A stretch of DNA of 64,000 nucleotides, taken from Chaetoderma sp. LZ-2023a (Eukaryota > Mollusca > Caudofoveata > Chaetodermatida > Chaetodermatidae). The notes beneath the pieces are model-generated. The model worked only from the letters and a program-made list of their open reading frames with translations. It was not told the DNA's origin and searched no databases. The DNA lies in contig CM067363.1 in NCBI GenBank assembly GCA_034401795.1, positions 33,290,752-33,354,751 on the forward strand, given 5' to 3'. Of this stretch, positions 10,735 through 20,300 are shown piece by piece (position 1 is the first letter of the stretch; the number at the start of each line of letters is the position of its first letter). Position numbers and translations under genes: made by a program.

Positions 10735-11411
10735 AGATCACCATTACAATAAGAACTTTATGGCACATAACACTATTCCAGATTTTTTTCTTCTGAATGT
10801 CATGTCTGTTGTCATGGTAACGGTATGTAATTAAGTCTGTTAAACAGGTTAATAAGATTAGCTAATCAATATTCCAGGATTTACTCTTTTATTTCTAAGC
10901 CAATGCATAGCTTTGCCCCCGGACATCTACATGCACGCTTATGATATAGCTTTTGTGGTTTCTTCATGTGCCCCCGTTGCATTATGTGATATGGTTCTTC
11001 ATTATGCGTATGTTCCTCTCGGTTGTTTTAGGGCAACCTACTGCGCATTTTCAATGTCCAAAATTTGTGTGATATTGTTATCACGAAATAGCGTACATTT
11101 ACTTCAGAATGTAAAACGGTTAAATAGTCTGATGCAGACCAGATACAAGCTTTATTTATTCCTATGCGTCTGTAAATGCAATATGCAAAATGAGGTTTGG
11201 TTGACTGTCTTGTATTATTTTTAACACTCATGGCCGTGGAAAGTAGTTGTTGTCAATGTAGTATGTATTTAGCGCTGATAGCAGGAAATTGAAGGCCGGG
11301 TACCACGCAATTCGCACCAGGATGGAATGTACATTCATGTATTTACTCGCAGACATGCATTAATTTCCGTTTTTTGTAGCTTATGTCTGGATAAACACGA
11401 TCTAAAAATTC

Positions 11412-11530
11412 GGGTAGAATGCACTTTAGTGGGCGCAGAAACCTCGCGAGATTTTATGTCAATCTCGCGAGACTTCCGTTGCTACGGAAGATGACGTCAT
11501 AATTAATTCACCCATAAAGTGATGACGTCA
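11412..11530 (+). repeat. Merlin left TIR
   Basis: Contains two ctcgcgaga palindromes, 'cgttgctacggaagatgacg' and 'aattcacccataaa', all mirrored in the right TIR. Confidence 0.9.
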
Positions 11531-11536
11531 TTTTCG

Positions 11537-11592
<56 letters not shown>
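11537..11592. repeat. (ATT)n microsatellite inside Merlin
   Basis: About 18 ATT triplets between the left TIR and the truncated transposase end. It may have expanded over the lost coding end. Confidence 0.9.
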
Positions 11593-11593
<1 letters not shown>

Positions 11594-11691
11594 GGGATTC
11601 CCTGATAAATTTATGGGGATTTTTATTTTTACAAGAATACATACCTAATCAAAATCATCGTAAGAGTGATCCAAAGAAATAGGCTTTTGCG

Positions 11692-12372
11692 TCAGAATTC
11701 GTTAGAATGATTCACTGTTTGATGTTGGTAACCTATTGATGAAAGAGATGAATAAGCCTTCCAACAGTCTGAGATTATTGTTGTCCCAGGAAGAATATGT
11801 TTCTTGATGATAGGAATGAGTGTATTCGCTGAGCGGTCATCAACAACAACAAAAAAACTTCGTTTAGATTCTCGTTCAATACCGCCAAACACCCAACAAC
11901 CATCAACACGACGACCACGATTATATCTCCGTTTGCCAAATTTTGACTCATCAATTTCAATCACTTTTCCCACACCCCCAATAACTTCGTTGTCTTGTTC
12001 TAATATAAAAAAACAAACTTCACGGCAAAAATTAAACCAGTCAACAATTGTATTTGATGAACCTATTCCTAGCTGAAACTGTACATAATCATTAGGAAGT
12101 CTGTAGACCCAGTAGTAAGTGAGTTTTAGAATTTCGGACAAAGATAGATGAGATCCGCTAAACCAACTGTCACTTCTTATAGAAACTTTTTTACCACACG
12201 TTTTGTTGACACATCTCCAAATAAGCCCGTCTTTACTGGCTGATTTGTCTTTTTTCAAAGTAATGTATCCAGAAACACAATATTTACAAACGCCGCTAAA
12301 ATCCTTTAATATACTTTCCTTTTGCAACCAATCTACAACATCATTATCGCATATTCTATATAAAATCGTCAT
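11692..12372 (-). pseudogene. Merlin / ISXO2-like transposase, C-terminus missing
   Basis: 226 aa from ATG at 12372. The N-terminal zinc ribbon has CKYC (about residues 29-32) and a second pair, CVNKTC (about 54-59). Then comes the family block SIRSDSWFSGSHLSLSEILK, then the DDE-type catalytic core: first Asp in EIDESKFGKRRYNRGR, second Asp in IISDCWKAY. The ORF stops after TVNHSNEF at 11692, just where relatives continue into the block that carries the third catalytic residue. The 160 bp left before the TIR does not restore it in any frame I read; an (ATT)n tract fills part of it. The enzyme is therefore predicted inactive, although the ends look intact and could be mobilised by a complete relative. 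Confidence 0.88.
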
Positions 12373-12589
12373 ATTTCATCATTTTTGACATGTTGACATT
12401 TCATGATGTTTACAAAAAAGAATGCTGTTAATTAATTATGACATCATCTTCCTTAAATATTAATTATGACGTCATTTTCCTTAAAATCGGAAGTCTGTGA
12501 CGTCATAATTAAGCTTTGCCCAAAAACGTTATAATGTGGAATGCTGGTTGCGTCATAATTAGGATTTCCCCCAGAACAATGAAATGTGA

Positions 12590-12708
12590 GACGTCATCAA
12601 TTTATGGGTGAATTAATTATGACGTCATCTTCCGTAGCAACGAAAATCTCGCGAGATCAACGTAAAATCTCGCGAGATTTCTGCGCCCACTAAAGTGCAT
12701 TAGTTCCC
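12590..12708 (-). repeat. Merlin right TIR
   Basis: Reverse complement of the left TIR with a handful of substitutions. It ends in ...gttccc before the aaaattc target copy. Confidence 0.9.
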
Positions 12709-13233
12709 AAAATTCTAGCTGACGACATTTCATTATGACGTCATAGTTACTATGGACTTGTTTGTATTTCCCCAAATAGCGAGGAGCACCGCGATACGTC
12801 GTACACATTTTATAACGTTATTGGACTGGCGCAACTATTTAATGGTGTAGGCCCCGGTAAAGGATGCGGCGATGCTGGCGGATATCACTGACAATGGTCA
12901 GACGCATTGTTGTGAATTTTGTGGACTGGATTTACCAGAATGCCCTCCACGCATGACGAAAAATTAGCTTCAACTGTACCATAGATGGGCATACGTTTTT
13001 AGAACATTTCGACCCTCTACAAATTCATCCCATTTATTTAAGCAATCTGCGTTCGCTTATAGGCAACACCTATTTTCATATTAGCGAACGCAGTGAGCGT
13101 ATATACATAACATGTACGTACGTGTAATGAGGAAAAATCAACAGAAAATGAGACAAGGAATCAGGCTAAAATACATATACCATGCGACTGAGAAAGCTTC
13201 GTTTCGGTCGCGAGCTTTTTTTCTTCTGGTTTC

Positions 13234-13963
13234 GGCTTATGATATAGCTTTTGTGGGTTCTTCCTGAGCCCCCGTTGCATTATGGGATATGGTTCTTCAT
13301 TTTGCGTATGTTCCTCTCGTTGCTTTAGGGCAACCTACTGTGCATTTTCAATGTCCAAAATTTGTGTGATATTGTTATCACGAAATAGTGTACATTTACT
13401 TTAGAATGTGAAGCGATTAAATAGTCTGACGCAGACCAGATAAAAGGTGTATTTATTCCTATTTATGGGTCTTGTAACTGTAATATGAGGTTTGGTTGAC
13501 TGTCTCGTATTATTTTTAACACTTATGGCCGTGACAAGTCGTTGTTGTCAATGTGGTATGTATTTAGCGCCGATAGCAAGACATTTAAGGCCGGGTACCA
13601 CGCGATTCGCACCCGGATGGAATGCACATTCATTTATTTACTCGCAGACATGAATTAATTCCCGTTTTTTGTAGCTTATGGCTGGATAAACGCGATCTAA
13701 AAATTCTAGCGGACGACATTTCCTTATGACGTCATAGTTACTATAAACTTGTTTGTATTTCCCCAAATAGCGAGGAGCACCGCGATACGTCGGTACAAAT
13801 TTTATAACGTCATTGAACTGGTGACACTGTTTAATGGTGTAGGCCCCGGTAAAAGATACAATAATGCTGCCGGATATCACATTTCGACCCGATATAAATT
13901 CGTCCCATTTATATAAGCACTAAATGGTGTCTGCGTTCGCTTATAGGCAACGCCAATTTTCAT
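13234..13963. repeat. Duplicated segment, unit B (empty site)
   Basis: Paralogue of unit A without the Merlin element. The empty target reads ctaaaaattctagcgg at about 13698-13713. The minus strand has an 80-codon ORF (13638-13880; PTYRGAPRYLGKYKQ...), which in unit A is broken by indels and the transposon. I do not recognise it; it could be a fragment of an older gene or element. Confidence 0.85.
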
Positions 13964-14130
13964 AATAAGTCCTACTATGTGTCATCATTTGTTGTTAAAT
14001 GATTTGTGTATTAAACAATCGAACTGAATTCGGAAATACGTCATCACTTAACAAGTCCATATTAACAATGGTGAAAGGAACTGTCGAACAATATTAATGT
14101 CAACAAGTACAAACAATGATTTATTAATAG

Positions 14131-14181
14131 AATGTTCCTACAAAATGGCTTAGAATGATACAAACCTTCTGTAGGAACATT
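14131..14181. other. Perfect 12-bp hairpin
   Basis: aatgttcctaca (14131-14142) pairs perfectly with tgtaggaacatt (14170-14181) around a 27-nt loop. It could be a small palindromic element or a folded intronic RNA. Nothing else identifies it. Confidence 0.5.
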
Positions 14182-14248
14182 ATATTTTATGCTGACTAAG
14201 CCTACAGACACGCATGCGTATAAACAGCTTGGACCGATTTATGCTTAC

Positions 14249-14360
14249 GGATCCGATGTGAAGATGTATGGGAGAACATCCCTTAGAGCTAGAAGTACAA
14301 TGGCTGCTACAGTACCAAGAATCACTGCAAATAAGAATGGTAAAAGCTCGAGTACAGATG
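14249..14360 (-). CDS. SLC47: MATE exon g (YIFTSDP)
   Basis: 112 nt, acceptor cattacag after a C-rich tract, donor gtaagc. It encodes a strongly hydrophobic helix (LLPFLFAVILGTVAAIVLLAL), then RDVLPYIFTSDP, equal to the MATE 'KDHVGYIFTTD' block. The next exon should lie below 14249, but none was recognised there. Confidence 0.85.
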
Positions 14361-17300
14361 CTGTAATGCCCCAAATTATGGGGGCGGGATGGGGATCATC
14401 ATCATCATCATCATCATAGTGGCATCATATATATCGTTTGAAAACTGACTGCTCCAGGGTGCTATTTGAGTTTTGTTCCAAAAAATAAAAAACATACTCA
14501 GGGCAGGGCATAGCTAGAAATGGATGTGGCATGGCTAGATATGGTCGAGGCATAGATAGAAATGGGCAATACATAGCTAGAAATGGGGAGAAATAGCAAG
14601 AAATTGGCGGGGCATAGCTAAAGTGGGGGGACATATATAGAAATTGGCGGGACATAGCTGGAAATGGACGGGACATAGCTGGAAAAGGGCGGGGCATAGC
14701 AAGAAATGGGTCGAGCATAGCTAGAAATGGGTGGAACATAAGTAGAAATGGGTGGGGCATAGCTAGAAATGGGCGGAACATAGCTAGAAATGGGTGGGAC
14801 ACAGCTAGAAATAAACTGAGCATAGCTATAAATGGGTGGGGCATAGACAGACATGGGCGTGGCATAGCTATACATGGACGGAGCATAGCTAGAAAAGGAC
14901 GGAGCATAGCTAGAAATGGGAGTGGCATAGCTAGAAATGGATGGGCATAGCTAAAACTGGGCGGGGCATAGCTAAAGTGGGCGGGATATAGCCTGAAATT
15001 GGCGGGACATAGCTGGAAATGGACGGACATAGCTGGAAATGGGCGGGGCATAGCAAGAAATGGGTGGAGCATAGCTAGAAATGGGTGGTACATAAGTAGA
15101 AATGGGTGGGGCATAGCTAGAAATATACGGAACATAGCTAGAAATGGGTGGGGCATAGCTAGACATGGGCGTGGCATAGCTGGACGTGAACGGAGCATAG
15201 CTAGAAAAGGACGGAGCATAGCTAGAAATGGGAGTGGCATAGATAGAAATGGACGGGCATGGCTAGAAATGGGCGGAGCATAGCTAGAAATTGGTGGGAC
15301 ATAGCTAGAAATGGGTGGAACACAGCTAGAAATGGATCCCTTGATTGAATATAATCTTGTTTATGTGATGATATGACATTTACGATGCCCCTTTAACAGA
15401 GAAGTGATATTCTGAATCACATCTCGTGGTTTACTTGATCATGTAATATTAAGCTGATATCTCTATCACATTACCTCCGTTCAGGTAAGCTAAACGACAG
15501 GTGGTCAATGCTGATACGGGTCGCTGGCCACCCAAATGTTGACCGACACGTACGGACAAAGCCTCTTGCTGACCAGCTCCTAGCTATTCAAAACATATAA
15601 TTCATTAAGTTTCTGACTGCTGAATCTTTTCAGACAATATATTCTAACGGTTATAGGTCTAGACCTGCCAAATATTTTGAAAACTATTTGACTGATAGTT
15701 CTTGGTGGCTAAGTAACCAACAACGTTCAGGCAAATTGCTTTCAAAATATTCAGCAAGTCGGGAATTTTTGCTCATTTAAATTCGTGGTCGGTGGCTTGC
15801 TGCAGCAAGATTAATTAAGTGATATTCCTGGTTAACTCTCCTTTTCTAGCTAAATTTGGTCAAGAAATAAGAAAGCTTGGTTATTGGATATCGATTTGCA
15901 GGCCATTAGAAGACCACCTTTGAGAATTTACCATTGCAATGAAAATTTTCCCCCTATTTGCGTACCAATGGGGGTTTATCAAGCCCACTACAAGGAGTGG
16001 TTGTGGAGTATAAATAGTGTATATAATAATTATGATAAAGCAAGTGTGGCAGTGTTTCAGTATAAATAGTGTATATAATAATTTTGATAATGTAAGTGTG
16101 GCAGTGTTTCAGTATATATAGTGTATATAATAATTATGATAATGTAAGTGAGGCGGTGTTTCAGTATAAATCGTGTATATAATAATTATGATAATGTAAG
16201 TGAGGTGGTTTTCCAGTATAAATAGTGTATATAGTAATTATGATAATGTAAGTGAGGTTGTGTTTCAGTATAAATAGTGTATATAATAATTATGATAATG
16301 TAAGTGAGGTTGTGTTTCAGTATAAATTGATTATGATAATGTAAGTGAGGTTGTGTTTCAGTATAAGTAGTGTATATAATAATTTTGATAATGTAAGTGA
16401 GGTTGTGTTTCAGTATAAATAGTGTATATAATAATTATGATAATGTAAGTGAGGTTGTGTTTCAGTATAAATTGATTATAATAATGTAAGTGAGAGTGCT
16501 ACAACCACACCATTTTACAAATCATGAGATGTTATCTTCAAGATGACCAGCATCAGAGAGATTGGGATAAGCATCTCCCATTTCTGGCTGCAGCCATATG
16601 ATCAACCGTTAACAGACAAACCTGGTTTACAGCTAACAAATTGATGTTAGGAAGAGAGGTCTTGCAGCCCATTGACATTATGCTCGGTATAATCCCTAAC
16701 TCCCGACCAATGTCTTCATATGGAGATTATATGCAGCAGTTAGAAAACGCTATGAGGTTAGCTCATGAAACGGCCTGACAAAATTTGTGTATGTCCCAGC
16801 GTCGCCAGAAACGAACTTTTGACCTGAGGTTAAGTGTCCACTTGTACAACATTGGTGATGTAGTTTATCTGGCTAACTCGGCGACGAAAATTGGAGAGTC
16901 GAGTAAACTAACTCGACCATGGAGTGGTCCATCATTGTCACACAATGCCTGTCAGACGTGGTGTATTGTATCAAGGGTAAACGTTGCGAAGTAGTTGTAC
17001 ATCATGATAGGTTAAATCCTGCCATGATAGAGAGTTGCTGATTTGGTTGTGACGAATGCATAGCTCACTTCTCACTGCCTCTGATGAACATAGTCCTATT
17101 CCTGATTCACCTGAGGCTACTACAGCTACGAATGTTTCTCATGGGATTGAACTCAGTGAGTCTGTGTTTCCACTTCTGGACGATGAATTCCTGATGGACG
17201 CGGAAGATTTGGAAGAAACCATTCCATATGGGGATTCTGATTTGGATGCAGCCAGCTCCTATGGGAATGAACTTTCAAGTCTGGAAGAAGTGGAGGATGA

Positions 17301-20300
17301 AGACGGGGGCTGTACTCGGACAGACAAGGGCAGCGCTACCAGGAAGGAGGGGTCGACGCCCACCTATTAGGCTCTACGATTATGAGTTGTATAAGGGCTG
17401 TATGCTCTATTGTAATAGAATTGGGGTTTAATTATGTTCCATTCAATTTAAGAATTTTGCATTGCGTTTTCCGTGAGGCTCGCTCACACAGGCCCTTGGA
17501 ATGTTATTCGTATTACAGTATCAGTGAGGCTCGTACACTCGGATTATCAGATTATCTATCCCTGTATCCCATATATGTGCATGTGTATATGTGTATATAA
17601 ATATGTACAGCGTGTGCATGCTGGTTTACGTGCACACTGTGCGCAATCATATGTATTATCTATTAACTCTTATACTGAGACTACCCATTCCCTTCGCAAC
17701 TAGCAGTACAATCTCATCCGTTTATTGCTGTACTTCTATATCGATATAGGTACACATGATTCTATATATATATATATATATATATCTAACATACTGCTTG
17801 TAGTAGAATTTGTATTAATTAGTTAAATTAATTGATTGATTTTGAATTAATTACTACAGCTTTCCACTTAATTGGTAAGCAGATACATATTAGAATGTAA
17901 CAGGTTGAGTTGTATTTGTGCTTTACTGGGTCAGAGTTTTCCTTGTTCACAGGTGTATATTTGGGTACGCATGTATATAATTTATGGTTTCTATATTGGC
18001 TTAGTATCACTTTTAGCATTAAAGAATTGTTTTATAAAACCATTTGGGGATTTGGATGTCATATCTCTGTGCATTAGTTCGATTATATCCCAAATTGTTT
18101 TAATGTTGTACAATTGATATCGTGTCAATTAATCTGTATCATAATTCATATAGCTGGTCGTGTATAAATTTCTGCTTTAATGATGGCCTCTAGCTCTTTC
18201 CGGATTTTATTGTTTGAAATGCTTGATTCTCATTGTTTGTTGCCGTTTGATATCTCATGAAACGGCCCAATAAAATTTGTGTATGTCCCAGCGTCACCAG
18301 AAATGAACTTTTGACCTGAGGCTAAGTGCCCCCTTGTATCACATTGGTCTACACAGCTTCAGAGGCTCAGTTTCCTAGGCCCACAGTCAAGTGCACTACA
18401 TGAGGTTTCAGTTCTATCTACTGTGTTCCTACCTGCCTTACATGTAACTGAACTCCAGTGGCTTGGATGTACTGGTCCTAGAGCGAGGTTACATATCCTT
18501 TCTAACTCATGTTTAGTATTATCACTGAACCTTGTTCTGCTTTGATATGATCCTTCTGGAAATCGATTAATTGATTGGACTGGATAGCTGATTTTCTTAT
18601 TCACAGCTCGATACTTTAGCTACCATTCTTTCAAACCTGCAACCATAGTTACCTATTACACGCCCTAAGTTGGTGCATGTTTACTGGCTTTAACTATGAG
18701 CGGGGACAGTGTTGTGCTTGGCGGAATTGTCCGGTTATTTCAGTGAGTTACCAGAAAATAATGTGCGGCCTGGTCAGCCGTTGCTAGGCAACCATGCATG
18801 ACACATTCAGGTGACATGCACAAACAAGTTTGACTTAGACTGGATGACCTGCAGGACGGATGATTTCCACCTCAGCAAAGCTAGCCACGTCTCCCACCAA
18901 GGTAATATAGTTAATTTCAACATATACAATAATTATGATAATGTAAGTAAGGTTGTGTTTCAGTATACATTGATTATGATAATGTAAGTGAGGCGGTGTT
19001 CCAGTATAAATAGTGTATATAATAATTATGATAAGGTAAGTGAGGTTGTGTTTCAGTATAAATAGTGTATATAATAATTATGATAATGTAAGTGAGGCGG
19101 TGTTTCAGTATAAATTAATTTTGATAATGTAAGTGAGGTTGTGTTTCAGTATAAATAGTGTATATAATAATTATGATAATGTAAGTGAGGCGGTGTTTCA
19201 GTATAAATAGTGTATATAATAATTATGATAATGTAAGTGAGGCGGTGTTTCAGTATAAATTAAATCATATTGCAATGGGCAATGCATGGAAACCGATCTA
19301 TCGATCAAGTTTATGACGTCATAATCAATAACGGTGGTGACTGATATCATAGATGCATGATGAAGAAGTATCTACCTCCATCAGGAACATTGAGTAGTCC
19401 GTCAAGTGTATGAATAGTATGGTTTTGATGGATTTTTATTTCCTAAACATGTGTTCCCAATTTGGACCCAATTTGACTAGGCGCTGAAGCCGCTACACTG
19501 CGCACAGGCTAGTTTCAAAATATTCAACAGATTATCCGTATTCTCACCTTGAAAATGGGATTCTGATAATTCAGGGATCAAAATATATAACTCGAACCCA
19601 ACGTATGCAAAATACAGGCGGAGCGTAACTAGATATGGGCGGAGCTTAGCTACAAATGGTCAGAACTTAGCTTAAAATTGTCGGAACCTAGCAACGCATG
19701 GGCTGGGCAAAGCTAGAAAAGGCTCTCTCTGTAATGTTCGAACATACATGAATTGGCCAGGAATTTAGGTCAATAGTTTCAAAAATGTAAATTGAATGAT
19801 GTTTCAACATAGATGGAATGACATTTCAGGTAGTTACAGTGGCGTTATCATTTAACTGATAGGTGTGCATATACTTACTGATCCAAACAGTGGCCACAGG
19901 CTAAACATAATCCCGACTGCAACCAGGTCAACTGCACCAAGAATTCCTGTCATAAGTAAATGCTCATAAAGGTCACATAAAATCGTGATGGTAGACAGGG
20001 GGTGGGGGCCTGGGGTAGCTATACACCCATTCCACCCCAAATGGACCTTTCCGGTTTTAGCTATGCCCCGCCCATCTCTAGCTAAGCTCCACCCACACCT
20101 CGCTCGTGTTGGAATCGATCGATCTCTGAACACCCTGACTATCAATTTCCAAAAAACTGCACAGGTAAGCTGTTGAATATTTTGAAACTAATTTGACTGG
20201 GTGCTGTTGCTGCCTAAGGCAACAGCGCCCAGTCAAATTAGTTTCAAAATATTCAACAGCATGCTTATTAAATAACAAAGATTTACAAAGACATGCAATT

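Larger units (their letters stand above)
11412..12708 (-). mobile_element. Merlin (IS1016/IS1595-related) DNA transposon
   Basis: 1297 bp, bounded by long TIRs of about 119 bp (11412-11530 and 12590-12708). Left end GGGTAGAATGCACTTTAGTG; right end, reverse-complemented, GGGAACTAATGCACTTTAGT. It is flanked by aaaattc direct repeats (11405-11411 and 12709-12715), while the paralogous empty site has a single copy. A 7-8-bp duplication agrees with the 8-bp duplication known for Merlin. Subterminal attatgacgtcat motifs are repeated inside both ends. One truncated transposase ORF lies on the minus strand. Confidence 0.9.
10937..13080. repeat. Duplicated segment, unit A (holds the Merlin insertion)
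   Basis: 10937-11411 and 12709-13080 align with 13234-13963. Shared landmarks include gcttatgatatagcttttgt, 'tgtgatattgttatcacga', 'ggccgggtaccacgc' and 'ccccaaatagcgaggagcac'. Differences are point changes, a segment of about 115 bp present only here (about 12888-13003) and the 1297-bp Merlin element. A second copy of the target locus in the window gives a natural empty site. Confidence 0.9.

Noticed and set aside
12384-12620. Extra exon of the Merlin transposase upstream of its ATG
   Set aside because: The region is filled with attatgacgtcat-type subterminal repeats and has no protein-like frame.
14425-15240. 271-codon minus ORF with repeated MPRPFLA-like units
   Set aside because: Translation of the 20-21-bp minisatellite.
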